Shown piece after piece: positions 19,118 to 30,782 of a stretch of 64,000 bases of DNA (position 1 is its first letter; every line of letters starts with the position of its first letter). The position numbers were made by a program, and so were the translations under genes. Below the pieces are notes generated by a model. The model had not been told where the DNA came from, did not search any database, and saw only the letters and a program-made list of their open reading frames with translations. The stretch is from Plumapathes pennacea (lineage: Eukaryota > Cnidaria > Anthozoa > Antipatharia > Myriopathidae), in contig OZ038468.1 of assembly GCA_964036295.1 (NCBI GenBank), positions 1,425,501 to 1,489,500 of the forward strand, in the 5' to 3' direction.

Positions 19118-22100
19118 GTAAAACTACCTGATGGAGTAAAGATCAGTGCATTCATTGACAGACTGATACACTCAGGAGCAGATTTAGGGGGGGGGGGGGG
19201 GAGTTGATCTAGTGGCTAGCCAACCCCCCTCCCCCTTTGAAGTAGCAATTTGTGCAGGTGTCTCAATATAAGGCATTTTGTTTTCTAGCATTCGATAATA
19301 TGACATTTTACTGTGTACTAAAGTGGTCTCAAAATGTGGGAAAAAGCATTTCAGAGACACGAGAGAGGAGTGAAATAGTGTGCATGAAGAAGGACGTAAA
19401 GTAATAATGTCCAAGTTACTAAAGCATTATATTTGAAATGTGCATATACCTTTTTATAGGGGGGGGGGGGGGAGGGTCCCATCATAAGCTTTATACTGCA
19501 TGCACCACCTCAAAGTTAGTATCACTTTCAAACATCTATAAGGGGATCAATTTTGTCTTTTTGGTCTGAAATAGGGTAGTAGATTTTGCATATTGTTGGT
19601 ATTTGGTCTGCAGAAAATAGGGTGAAATGTTTTAGGATACAGAGTCTGAAATAGGGTTCAAGAATTGCATATAGTTTTTTTGAAATTAGGGTTGAAAAAT
19701 CATACAGTTTAATTTGAAGTGGGGGAAGGGTTTTGAAAACACTCCAACTCAATTCACCCCCCACCCCTCCCCCGAGAAGGTTTTTAGAGCAGAGCCACAC
19801 CACAGGCGGCTCAAGCTTGGTATCTACAGTTGTTGTGTAACTCAAGATTATAAGGAAATATATGGGGACTTTAACAATCATGGAAAATCATAGGATTTGA
19901 TAATAAAACTCAAAATAAACTTTCACTACCTGGTTGTTGTCTCCTATGTCCCTTGTATCAACTTGAAGCTGCTGTGGCCAGTATTATTAGTAGAAATTCC
20001 TGCTGGTGTTTCCTTCCCCAGTTTCCATTTGAATAAGAGATGTCAGCTTGTATAGATAGAATAATTACATATTTTTTTTTTTAGATTTCCCATATACACC
20101 ACTTTTTGCTAAAAACAAGTTACAGTCGGAGAGTCCGTGTTTAGGCAAAAAAAAACAAAAAAACAAACAGACAAACAAACAAAACAAAACAAAACAAACA
20201 AAAATAAAAAATAGAGAAAGAGAATGAGGTAATTGAACATAATATGTTTACCAAATAAATCATGAGGACAATATCAATAATACATCAGTTTATTACACTA
20301 AAAGTACTTATTAATATTTTAACATTATTTTAATGCTTGCAGGTCATTATACTACACATTGTACTACAAAATTGAAAACTAACAAAGTTTTTTTTTGGTG
20401 CAGTTGACTATGTTTCTGAATGCCGTCTTATAGACTAATTAGTATATGTATATTTAATAAATTTTAAAAGCCTTTGGCCTACAAATTACCTCACCAGCAC
20501 ACACTAGCTTTGCTATTTGCTGTTGCATAGAAATCTCAATATTGCCATGCCATTTTTCTAATATTTTACTTATTTTGTATCTAAACTAATACATTTTTCT
20601 ATTATCACAAAATATCATGAATACATGGTATACTTTTTAGAAAAGAAAACTTTTAAGCAACTAAGTTCATATCCAAGTATTGTAATATTACCAGTGACAA
20701 CTGGCTACATTGATACAACGTCCATATACAAAGGACTGTAGCCAGCTATAAATCAGGCCAGGAATAACAGCTCTATAGTGCACAAGTCTCTTTACACATG
20801 CATATTGGAGACTTGCATTGTTTCAGCCTTGTTCACAGGGCTTCCCCAAAACTTTGAAAAAGCCCTGAGAACTAGCTTTGCATTATTTGTGTTATAACAC
20901 CCCAAAAATCCTAGTCTCTAATTTAAGCCCTTAACTTACACCTGGTAAGAACCAGCTACTCTCTTTGGATGTTCTCTGCTGTACCATAAAACAGTATCAA
21001 AAAATCTACTGGGCAATAGTTATTCAATTTTGGAATATTCCTTGCACATAATAAAAGTCATGACCAGCTCTTAACAAAGTTCATCAGTGTAGCAGCAATA
21101 TTGAACACACACCACATGCATGTACTGTGTGGCAATCCATTATGTTGGATAGCTGCAGTGTTCCTTGATCTTTGAAGGGACAGAGTGCATAGTAGATCAT
21201 CCTTCTGAATCCAAATGGGATAACTGGGTTAAGCCTTCAGTGCAAAGCCAGGGAATGTTCCAGTACAGTGCTATGTATCAAATATACAACAACGCAAGTG
21301 TGATATTTAGAACAGTCAATTACAGGCACATCCTGTTTCACAGGAGAGAATTGCTCATAGGGTTCCACAGATGACGTACTGACAGTTTGTATTGATGTTC
21401 ACATTGTACTCCAAAGCCATAATGATGTCCCAACATGTTTTGGGTGCACATCCAGCTGCTCCCATTCACTCCCACGTGTTCCACAGAAGACAAAATGCTC
21501 AGGGTTCCATAGATGACACACAGACAGTTAGTATTGATTTGCATGTTGTACTCCAAAGCCATAATGGTGTCTCGATATTCTTTAGATGCAAATGTAACAG
21601 CTGCTCTCACTCACTGTTTCTGTCTTTTGTCTGTGAACAGAGATAATCCAGCAGAGCAGGTTTTACTGTTTGATGTTTCATTTCACTTAAACTTTATCAC
21701 AGCAGCTCAAACAACCAAATCAACTCAACTGGAAGAATTATTGAGAGTTATTAAAGCAGGTATTTCCAGTCAGTTCAGTGTAAGTTTCTTGCAGCTGTGC
21801 AACTGGGTGAATATAACAATGTGGTCCTTCTGCAGAGATTCTGTGTTGCAGTAACTGAACCCAACAAAGTCTTGTAAGGACATTCTTTTTGTCTGAAGTT
21901 GAAATTGTTCTGTTCTTTATAAACAGCTCTTGATGATCAGTTCTTGTGTTGTACTGGACTGGTAAAATCTCTCAGTCAGAGCAGGAACAGCAAGAAGATT
22001 CCACAGAATGTCCTCATATAGACTCACAGTGTTGTATGGTTGACTCTGAGATCCCAACATGTCACACCAACAAGTTCATCAACTGATCCAAGCCATGCTC

Positions 22101-23157
22101 AATATTGTTGAGCTTGCATCGTAGTGTTGGCCATGCACCAGACTGAATGAAACTCAAATTCACTTCGTTGCCATTCACAATTCAACATCATCTAGTACAC
22201 TAAGTAATACACATGGTCCATCCATCAATCATTTCTGACTCAGAATTTGTAGCGATACTCAGCACTGTACACCAAGGAACCAAACAGCACCACTTGGCCA
22301 GAAGCTCAGCTGATTTCGGGCAGAAGAATGTTTCTTTACATCAACAAATGAACAGTCTGTCCAGGTTGATCAGAGCTGGTCAATAATACTTGGCAGTATT
22401 GGAAAGTTTAGTCCAGTCTGCCTGTCTACAAATACTGATTCACTAATAATTTAAGAAACCAATAATGGTAAAAAGAATCAAATTAAGTGGGTAACAGAAA
22501 ACAAAGGCCTGCTGATTGAACGTCTTTCACACATTAACTGCAGGTAGTTATAGTAAGTTGATTAGTAAAGTATCACTTCCTACAATATATTTTAAAATCA
22601 AAGAGAAATAAGATAAAACTGTCACATTAAAATTTGTAGTCTGAATACCAGACCAAATAAAACGAAACAAAAAAAATGTATAAATTAATGTGCAAAAATT
22701 TTTTAAATTGTGTGTAGATTTGATTGGTTTCAATACATTTATCAAAAAATAATCATATGGTAAAGGGTTGGAGAATGTCAAAAAATTGTTGCTGATATTT
22801 ACTGAAAAAGATAAAAAATATTTGACCAATTTACTGGTGTAACATTATTTTGTTTTGTTGCTCAGTATCTTTCATAACTTGTACATTAAAGTCTTTGGAT
22901 GACTGTAGAAAAACAAAGCAATCACAGAGCCAGTCAATGAGGAGAGCAAAAGCATTTTCAACCAATAATATTGGTCAAATTTGTAATTATTACGAGTATG
23001 AGGAAAACCAAGTGATAATTATGATTGGCTCTAACAGTAAATTGGCAGTGGAGGACATGCTATCACCACTTGCTCTCTTGTGTGAGAATATCACAAACAC
23101 ATTTTGCTTTTGCTTTTACTCTTGATTGGCCAAGGCTGTTGCTAAACTTGTTTGGAC
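19118..23157. other. Unit 2 spacer, no gene
   Basis: Duplicate of 9738-13777 with the same poly-G runs, simple repeats, 144-bp tandem pair (about 21359-21640) and exon-like remnant (21641-21759). Nothing new was noticed. Confidence 0.6.
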
Positions 23158-23305
23158 TACAGTCAACTCGACTCTATAAGGCAGACACCCTCAGAAGTTA
23201 TGATTGAGCGTGCCACCTTAGAGAGAGTTCAGTTACACAGAAACAAGTGAAAAGCGTCAAAGGACCAAATCTGTAGAGAGGTGTGATTAGAGAGAGTTGA
23301 CTGTA
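23158..23305. mobile_element. TA-flanked MITE (copy 2)
   Basis: Duplicate of the element at 13778-13925, with the same TACAGTCAACTC termini, carried along by the segmental duplication. Confidence 0.65.
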
Positions 23306-23633
23306 ATCGGAAGGTGTTGCAAACGCAAAAACCAAACCAATGACTCAATTAGTTTTGAAAGTCATGTGAAAATGGCTCTTATTCAACATACAGTACTTTA
23401 CCAAGACCAACTGCAGTTCTCTTGAGATGAAGTGCACTAAATGGCCAGGTTGCACGTTGCCCATCATAACTGCCACACCTGTCAAAAAGAAAAGAGAAAA
23501 AAAAAAAAAAAAGAAAAAGAAAAAAAAAAAAAAGAAAGAAAAAGAAAGAAAACTACTCACAACATGATATTACTGGTGATGAATCAATGAAACCTTTGTT
23601 CTGGTACATACCATGTTAATTTTGTAATGACTA

Positions 23634-23916
23634 TTATATTTTCATCATTTCTTCAAAAAAAAAATTCAGGGGTCCAGAAGGAGGGTTCAGGTTTTGTCTA
23701 CATACACATAGAAGAACCTGAACAACTTCAGAAATGGCCCTCTTGGCAGCATATGCAACCAACAAAGCAGTCCAAGTATGCTCACAACTTTTGTTTAAAT
23801 CAGCACCATGATCCAAGAGAAACTGAACAACTTCAACATTGCCCTTCTCAGCAGCTACCTACAAACAAAGCACTCCAATGAAACTGACTGCTTTTGTTCA
23901 CATCAGCACCATGACT
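23634..23916 (-). pseudogene. Decayed ankyrin repeats beyond the gene B2 stop
   Basis: Same shifted-frame ankyrin fossils as at 14254-14536. The decay therefore preceded the 9.4-kb duplication. Confidence 0.7.
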
Positions 23917-26145
23917 TCATGACTTCTCAGCAGCAGCCAACAAAGCACCCTGGCCAGACTGAGCACCATGATCCAAGAGAACCTGAACAATTTCAGCATT
24001 GCCTTTCTTAGCAGCTTTACTCAAAGCAGTCTGACCATACTTATCAAGTGTGTTCACGTCAGCACCATGAGTCAAGAGAAGCTGAACAACTTCAACAGTA
24101 ATGAAAAGGGTCTCAGCAGCAGCATGCAAAGCTGTCCTACCATCCTTATCAGTTTGGTTCACATTAGCACCATTACCCAAAAGAGCCTCAATCACATTTT
24201 TACCTTTTTTACCTGCTTTAACAGCAGCAAACAAAGCAGTCTTACCATCCTTGTCAGTTATGTTCACAAAGGCATGATCGAACAAGAGAGCCATAACAAC
24301 TTCAACTTTGCCCTCCTCAGCAGCAATAAACAAGGCAGTCTGACCATTGTTGTCAACTTTGTTGACATTAGCACCATGCCTCAAGAGAAACTCAGCAACT
24401 TTTCTGCCACCATAATAAGCCTCAGCAGTACAAAACAAGGCTGTTCTACCATCTTTACGAGTATGGTGCAAATCAGCACCATAATCTAAGAGATCTCTAA
24501 CAAACTCCATTGCACCCCCTTTAGCAGCAGCAAACAAGACTGTCTCACCATTGTTAGCACTTATATTCACATCAACACCTGAACGCAAGAGAACTGCACC
24601 ATAGTATACCAGGTTCTTATAAGCAGGAGAAAACAAAACTGTTTCACCCTTCTTATTAGTTTTATTCACATTAGCTTTATGATCCAATAGAACCTGAATA
24701 AGTTCAAAACTATTCTGACCACCAAAAGCAAAAAACAAAGGAGTTTTACCACTCTCAGGCTCTACTGGGTCCACATGAGCACCATGACTCAAGAGAACCT
24801 TAGCAACTTTAAGATGGTCACCAGAAACAGCAGCATGTAAAGCAGTCCATCCAACTGCATTAGTTGTATTCACATCAGCACCATGTTTTATCAAATCCTC
24901 AACAACTTCAGCATTGTCAAACTTCTTTGCAGCAATATACAAAGCAGTCTCTCCACTTCTAGTTCTTATGCTTACATTAGCAGCATGACTCAATAGAACC
25001 CTAACGACTTGCCACCTGGCCCACCTAACAGCCATAAACAAAGCAGTCTCACCTTTCACAACTGTATTAACATCAACTCCACATTTCATAACATTCTCAA
25101 CTTCCGCAACATTACCTTTCTTTACACTTGCAAATAGTGCATCCTGAAGCTCCTGATTGGTTGGACTGCCAAGAGTTTCTGGCACTTCAGGCAGTCGTTG
25201 CCTTTGAGGCAAGGCTTCCAGTGCGAGGCTTTCTTGACACTTTTCTGGAATTTCTTGACGTTCTTCATCATTGCTGACTATCTTTTTTCTTACCACACAT
25301 GCTTTCTCAAAATCTGAAAAACATTTTCTTAGAGTAACCTCAGTTTTCTCACCTAATTCTCTTAGATTTGGCTCTGATGAACTTCGAGTAACCTGGCTTT
25401 CTCCGTTTTCTCTTTTCCTTGTTTTAGTGACTGTGTTTGCCAAAAGGAGGTCAACACATGCATCTATGTACTCTCCTTCATCCATTTTCACAGCAGTCTG
25501 TGGCTTTTTCCCACCAGTTATCTTCATCACCTCCTCTGTCAGCAGGAACTCGTCCAGGGATTCTTTAAGAGAGCCATCTTGGTACCACTTCCATAACTCT
25601 CTGAGTGCTTGGATACTTTCTGCCCGGACGAAAAGGCGAATGGAGCCTTCTTCAGCACCCTCCGCAGCAATACCTACTGGCAGCCTCAACAAACGAAGAT
25701 CTGGAAGCCTTCTAAGGATCAAATCAAACGGACTTAACAAGGCTTCTACAACACGAGTGAATTCATGAATGTTCTCGATCCACCAATTAATTGTAAGTAC
25801 TTGACTCCCACTAGCACAATCTCGTACCTGTTTCTTGACCAATGTCATCCTAGATATCTTGCTTCCAAATTCCCTGACCCTTTTCAATAAGTCATCCCTT
25901 TCCAGATACTCGAAAGATGCCTTTAACAAACGAATGTTGTCCCAGCCCAATTTCTTTTCGGTCTCCAACGCAGAAAACAACGCTTCGAAAGACCTGGCAT
26001 TGCTTAAGGCACGCTCTGTTATCCCTCTGAAATGATCTTTCATTTTCCTCAGTAGTGCACGATGATCAGGATCATTATTTAAACTATCTATAACCTCAGC
26101 TCTGAAATTGTTATAGTGAACCTGGGCAGCGTCAAAAGAAGACAT
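23917..26145 (-). CDS. Gene B2: death-effector-like / TRADD-N-like / ankyrin protein, 742 aa
   Basis: The encoded protein is identical to B1; the only coding difference noticed is a synonymous Asn codon at 25405. Same start choice (ATG at 26145) and same domains: DED-like about 27-95 with an RxDL signature, TRADD-N-like about 115-205, and ankyrin repeats 332-742. It lies about 1.25 kb downstream on the plus coordinate scale from the stop of... the C gene side: gene C ends at 27396, so B2 follows C in the same direction. Both copies keep an open frame, but they are too recent for that to show selection. Confidence 0.75.
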   Translation of the reverse strand: MSSFDAAQVHYNNFRAEVIDSLNNDPDHRALLRKMKDHFRGITERALSNARSFEALFSALETEKKLGWDNIRLLKASFEYLERDDLLKRVREFGSKISRMTLVKKQVRDCASGSQVLTINWWIENIHEFTRVVEALLSPFDLILRRLPDLRLLRLPVGIAAEGAEEGSIRLFVRAESIQALRELWKWYQDGSLKESLDEFLLTEEVMKITGGKKPQTAVKMDEGEYIDACVDLLLANTVTKTRKRENGESQVTRSSSEPNLRELGEKTEVTLRKCFSDFEKACVVRKKIVSNDEERQEIPEKCQESLALEALPQRQRLPEVPETLGSPTNQELQDALFASVKKGNVAEVENVMKCGVDVNTVVKGETALFMAVRWARWQVVRVLLSHAANVSIRTRSGETALYIAAKKFDNAEVVEDLIKHGADVNTTNAVGWTALHAAVSGDHLKVAKVLLSHGAHVDPVEPESGKTPLFFAFGGQNSFELIQVLLDHKANVNKTNKKGETVLFSPAYKNLVYYGAVLLRSGVDVNISANNGETVLFAAAKGGAMEFVRDLLDYGADLHHTRKDGRTALFCTAEAYYGGRKVAEFLLRHGANVNKVDNNGQTALFIAAEEGKVEVVMALLFDHAFVNITDKDGKTALFAAVKAGKKGKNVIEALLGNGANVNQTDKDGRTALHAAAETLFITVEVVQLLLTHGADVNTLDKYGQTALSKAAKKGNAEIVQVLLDHGAQSGQGALLAAAEKS

Positions 26146-26267
26146 TGCTTCTACAAGCAGTAGCTCTGCACAGAATTTTGAATTCCTGTATGAAACAAAA
26201 TTTACATTATAGCTACTTACTGTGCACCTACCGCCTTCTTGAATCCGGGGACGCCGAAGACGAAGAA

Positions 26268-26335
26268 CATCCTCGTTCCCAGGCTCTTTCCCTACCGGGG
26301 GGCGGGGTAGGAAAAATAGCCTGGGAACGGGGATG
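26268..26335. repeat. Inverted-repeat hairpin (copy 2)
   Basis: Duplicate of the hairpin at 16888-16955, upstream of the gene B2 start. Confidence 0.5.
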
Positions 26336-27395
26336 GCCGAAAAACACCCCCGACTCGCGACGAACGGAGCTTGTCCCAGGGGCAGTGTGATTTTATTATG
26401 TCGGGTAGCCCCAAAAAGTTGTGGATGCGAAGGACGACTTTTGTCAGAAACGGCTTGACAAAGAGTCAAGCTATAAAACCATTCGGCCCTGCACCACCGG
26501 AAGTTTGGCAACGCACCATGCGTGAGTTTTTGGACGTTCTGGAAAGCGCGTATAGGTCTAGTGGATGAGTTCTTTATCGCCGGATTTGGCACCACTGAGG
26601 AGGAAGTGATCAACTACAGCTTTAAGCAAATAAGCGTGCCTCCCTCGGAAAATGCCGACAGTGGCATCTCAAACTGAATCAGAGACACAAAGTGACGACA
26701 GAAGAATGTGGAGTTCCAGTGGCTGAGACAAGACAAGACACCACATCAATGAACACCATCAAGGGGTTCCTGGCAGAAGCATCAGAGTTATGTTGTTATC
26801 ATGTGAGCAAACCACTCACCGTCCAGGCGCGACGCGTTCATGTAAGTCGTGCTGATGCAGGAAGGTCAACATGGCTGTTACGTTTTACGAGCTCCTTCGC
26901 TAACACTGATACACACATAACCTTTATTTTATCTCGACTTTTAGAGTAGATTTTACAAACTAATGTCTCCAAGAAAACGAAAATAAACCAGAGAAAAATT
27001 TAAGATTTGATACATAAAAAAAAGCAATATTTACATCATATACACTGTATACATTATATGATGAATAAAAAATTGCATAAACTTGAAATTCTTCTTTTCA
27101 ATTTATTCAGTGATCTACAAGTTCCAAAGTCATAGGGCAGTGAGTTTCAGCTTCTTGCATCCAAAGACGATAAAGTAATTAATGCTTTCACAAGCAACGA
27201 TGTCAATTTATTGTGACAGTTACAAATTAAAAAGGCAGCATCATACATTTTGGCGCTTGGTAGCTTCTTGTGAGTATCGCTCACTTGCATTTCTTCTTCA
27301 GTGGTTTGGAGTATTTCCAGCATGATTTTATCAGTAAAAGGGTTTAAAATGTCACATCAAGGGCTGGAGGTTTAGCAAAGAGTCTCCACATAACT
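26336..27395. other. Intergenic region between gene B2 and gene C
   Basis: Duplicate of 16956-18015. The side adjoining gene C is its 3-prime flank. On the minus strand the gene C stop codon TAA is itself part of an AATAAA hexamer (27395-27400). No gene is seen in the region. Confidence 0.5.
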
Positions 27396-30300
27396 TTATT
27401 GGGTTGCATTTATAGCTGATGCAATATCTTGACGTTGGTCCCACTTGTGTGCCACTACAGTTTTGTAAACAGTCATCAACAGGGTCGGGAACTTGACCAG
27501 GAATACATAATCCTCCAGGACACTCGTCTTCATATCAGATGTCAAGCTAGACAGATGTGCATAGGTGTTCCTCACAAACCGAAGGAGATCTACAGCAGAG
27601 TTTACTCCATAAGTCCGTGACTTCCGCGATAGCTGGGTCATCTCAACATACAGCTGAGGGAACTCGCCATCCCATGGATTGACAGCAAACTGAGGACCAA
27701 GGGCGTTCTCAATCTCTTGTACCACCGGGGAGACGAATGGATAGTGATGAGAACTTGCAAGTTCTGCTTGGTTTCCAACAACACAGAGGAGATGAGCCTT
27801 CTTATGGTTTGACCAAAAGAATGGGTGCCTTAGAGCAATGGCTGCAGAAGGGCGACGAAACTTGTCCCCGCTCAGCATCAACTTCACAAGGTGTTTCGAT
27901 TCTGCTGAGAGGTATGCATTAACCACAAGCTTATTCTTTAAAATGTTATCTTCTGTCTTATGTTGGACGACAAAGATACTCTCATCAGGTTTACATGCAG
28001 GTTCAAATGGATGCTTCTTCCCTGACAGAAGGTAATGCAACACCAAACCACAGGCGAACACATCGGACTCCTTTGAGTGTTCCATAGTTTTCCCAAGAAG
28101 CTCAGGGGCCATCCAGCACCTTGTTCCAGCTTTGCTGTGCATAACTGTTGTTGTTATTGCACTTTCAAGTTTTTCAGCTTTGCCACTGAGTCCAAAATCT
28201 GCCAGCTTCAGACAAAGCGGCGAGCACTTGTAAAGGATGTTGCCTGGCTTAATATCCCGGTGGATGATGTTGTTTTCATGCAAAAAGCTTAAACCATCAA
28301 GAACATCTCTACAAAGAGACACTTCTTCCTTTATGATGTCTGTATCCAGTAGCTCCTCTAAGGTTCCCTCCATCAATTCTAGTACAATATACAAGAAATC
28401 CTGGTCTCCACTGTAACTAAGATATCGCACCACATGCTTGCAGTCAGCCAATTTGACGAGGTTTTTGATCTCTCTTCGATCCTCGGCTCGATCCATCCTG
28501 ACCCTCTCTACCCGTTTCACTGCAACTTCCCGCCCATCTTTTGAATCAAGACCAGCGTACACATGACCAAAAGCGCCTGATCCAATTGGCTCGGTGTGGT
28601 AATGGAAGGAGTCTATGTGGAGCTTGTTCTGACCTCGAGCGACTTGATCAAGCAACTTCTTGTGCCTCTCCGACTTACGTGACCATGGAAGCCAGGGTTC
28701 AACCTCAGAGGACTTTATTTCCTGTTTCAACAGAGCTACCACCTCAGGCTTGTCTGCAGCTACATCAAAGCAGGTCTTTCCCTCGTCATCTGGAAGGTCC
28801 GTTTTAGCACCATATGCACGGAGCCTTTGAATGATCTCCACTGACAGTGGATCAGCACTTTTCCTCTTGCAAGCAATGTGAACAGCTGTCTCCCTTCTGC
28901 TGTTCAAACGATTGACCATGTGTGGAGTTGATTGAACAAGAAAGTCAATCAGATACAGCTTCCAGAAGTTATCCTCTCCATTGTCCCTGCAAATTACATG
29001 CAGGGGCGTCTCTCCATTGCTGTCCACTGGGTATTTACGACCATAAGGTGCTCCTGTGGCTTCTAAAAAGGCTTTGACCACATCAAAGGAGTCCCCTGTC
29101 AACATCAAGCTCAGGACAGTTTCTCCTTCATCATTCGCTTCCCAAGGATCAAGTTTAGAGCCAAAAACTTCTTTCCATTCCTGGCAAACAGTTTCAGCTT
29201 TTATGTCATCATAAACATGTAAAGAGTGATTTTCTATGTTCTGCTTCACATGTGTCAGCAATGGCGTATTGCCAAAGTTGTCTGTTGCGGTTTGTAGTGC
29301 TGTATGGTCGAGCAGCATTTTAGCTGCACTCCATTTCCGTGCCACGTGGAGGGGTGTTTCCCCATTACTATTTGGAGCATTGACTTGCGCATCTTGAGAG
29401 AGTAACTGTGATCCCACATCACTGACGATGGACTCCAGAGTTGACCCTGGGTCAGCTGTACTGGCTCCTCCGACCATTATGCTGTGCTCTCTTGGGTAAG
29501 CTAGCGATGCCCAGAGATGTAATGGTGTATTTCCATGAACATCATCTCTACTCGAAACCATGGTCTTTGCAAAAGTAGGAGAGGATAAAATTGACTTGAA
29601 CAACTTCGATAAACTCTGAGCAGCGTCAATTATTGACGTGGCTTGTACCTTCGAAGCTTGTGGGCTTTCTTCACCCAGGATGTCTTGCAGGAGCATTAAA
29701 ATTGCATGGAACACTGAATGCCCACTGCGAGATCTGACATTGATGTCGACCTTACTCTCAAGTAGAAAGTGGCATACTGCAACTAAACTGTGCACTGAAT
29801 CTCTCCCCATCTTCATTCTCCTTGCATAAGAAAGGTAGTAAAAGAGAAGAGATTCTCCAGAAGCATTTAGAGCATCGACAGCTGCTTTGTGTTGCACGAG
29901 CAATTTCACAATCTGAATTACAAGATCACTAGAAAATTCATCAGTGAACAGCTGAGCCATTTGAAATAAGACAGAGTTTCCTTTATCGTCCTTCAGATTC
30001 ACATCATCAACCCCATGATGCAAGAGAGCCCGAACAACCTCAACATTTCCTTTCGAGGCAGCAATGAACAAGGCTGTCTGACCCAAGTGGTCAGTTATGT
30101 TTACATTGATACCACAACGAAGGAGGATCTGGACGACTTCAACATTCCCTTTCAAGGAAGCAGAAAACAAAGCAGTCTGACCTGAACAATCAGTTTCATT
30201 TACATCTATACCATCATGACTAGTAAGAGCCTCAACAACTTCGACATTAACCTTTGAAACTGCAACAAATAGAGCCGTCTGACCATCCTCATCAGAGATG

Positions 30301-30782
30301 TTTGGATTAACAGCAGCATGGCTTAGAAGAACCTGGACAACCTTTAGGTGATCTTCTTCAACAGCAGTAAACAGAGCAGTTTGACCCCTCCAATCAGTAA
30401 CATTGACATCAATCTTGTGACTTAACAGAACTTCGACAATCTCAACACTGCCTTGCGAAGCAGCAATAAACAAAGCTGTCAGACCATCTTTGTTAGCTAA
30501 ATTTACATCTGCACCAAAGCTCAAGAGAACCTGAACAACTTCCAGGTTTTCTTTCTCAACAGCAACGAACAATGCAGTCTCGTCGCTCCAGTTCGTCACA
30601 TTTACATCAACAGCTCCATCATTTAACAGCGCCTGAACAACCTCAACTTTGCTCTGCAGAACAGCATCAAAGAATTCTTTCTGTACAGTTTCATCTCTGG
30701 TCGCTAGAGCCGCTTCTCTCCTCGGGACCTTCAAAGCTGAAGAAATACGTTCAACCTCGATTTCCGGTTTCCTTTTCGCCAT
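27396..30782 (-). CDS. Gene C: ankyrin-kinase-KEN (RNase L-like) protein, 1128 aa
   Basis: Intronless frame. The ATG at 30782 is in a good context (A at -3, G at +4) and gives MAKRKPEIEVERISS. About 8 canonical ankyrin repeats (residues about 35-300) are followed by divergent ones to about 690, near the nine of RNase L. The kinase (about 725-990) shows GSGAFGHVYAG, VAVKRVERV, IIHRDIKPGNILY (about 842), LADFGLSG (about 862) and WMAPELL. The KEN domain (about 1025-1128) holds NPWDGEF and AVDLLRFVRNTYAH, with counterparts of RNase L W632, D661, R667 and H672 at matching spacing. No signal peptide or membrane segment is visible, which argues against an IRE1 orthologue. Compared with gene D it lacks exactly one 33-residue ankyrin repeat. 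Its 3-prime end is what was copied into C-prime. Confidence 0.92.
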   Translation of the reverse strand: MAKRKPEIEVERISSALKVPRREAALATRDETVQKEFFDAVLQSKVEVVQALLNDGAVDVNVTNWSDETALFVAVEKENLEVVQVLLSFGADVNLANKDGLTALFIAASQGSVEIVEVLLSHKIDVNVTDWRGQTALFTAVEEDHLKVVQVLLSHAAVNPNISDEDGQTALFVAVSKVNVEVVEALTSHDGIDVNETDCSGQTALFSASLKGNVEVVQILLRCGINVNITDHLGQTALFIAASKGNVEVVRALLHHGVDDVNLKDDKGNSVLFQMAQLFTDEFSSDLVIQIVKLLVQHKAAVDALNASGESLLFYYLSYARRMKMGRDSVHSLVAVCHFLLESKVDINVRSRSGHSVFHAILMLLQDILGEESPQASKVQATSIIDAAQSLSKLFKSILSSPTFAKTMVSSRDDVHGNTPLHLWASLAYPREHSIMVGGASTADPGSTLESIVSDVGSQLLSQDAQVNAPNSNGETPLHVARKWSAAKMLLDHTALQTATDNFGNTPLLTHVKQNIENHSLHVYDDIKAETVCQEWKEVFGSKLDPWEANDEGETVLSLMLTGDSFDVVKAFLEATGAPYGRKYPVDSNGETPLHVICRDNGEDNFWKLYLIDFLVQSTPHMVNRLNSRRETAVHIACKRKSADPLSVEIIQRLRAYGAKTDLPDDEGKTCFDVAADKPEVVALLKQEIKSSEVEPWLPWSRKSERHKKLLDQVARGQNKLHIDSFHYHTEPIGSGAFGHVYAGLDSKDGREVAVKRVERVRMDRAEDRREIKNLVKLADCKHVVRYLSYSGDQDFLYIVLELMEGTLEELLDTDIIKEEVSLCRDVLDGLSFLHENNIIHRDIKPGNILYKCSPLCLKLADFGLSGKAEKLESAITTTVMHSKAGTRCWMAPELLGKTMEHSKESDVFACGLVLHYLLSGKKHPFEPACKPDESIFVVQHKTEDNILKNKLVVNAYLSAESKHLVKLMLSGDKFRRPSAAIALRHPFFWSNHKKAHLLCVVGNQAELASSHHYPFVSPVVQEIENALGPQFAVNPWDGEFPQLYVEMTQLSRKSRTYGVNSAVDLLRFVRNTYAHLSSLTSDMKTSVLEDYVFLVKFPTLLMTVYKTVVAHKWDQRQDIASAINATQ

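Larger units (their letters stand above)
18324..27699. repeat. Unit 2 of the 9,376-bp tandem segmental duplication
   Basis: Copy of 8944-18319. The four bases gttg at 18320-18323 match neither flank and look like a filler at a non-homologous end-joined junction. Unit 2 runs without a break into the full-length gene C at its right side, so its right boundary is the ancestral arrangement, while the left boundary at 18324 is the new joint. Confidence 0.95.

Noticed and set aside
27396..30782. IRE1 (ERN) orthologue
   Set aside because: No signal peptide, lumenal sensor or membrane segment; the N-terminal half is ankyrin repeats instead.
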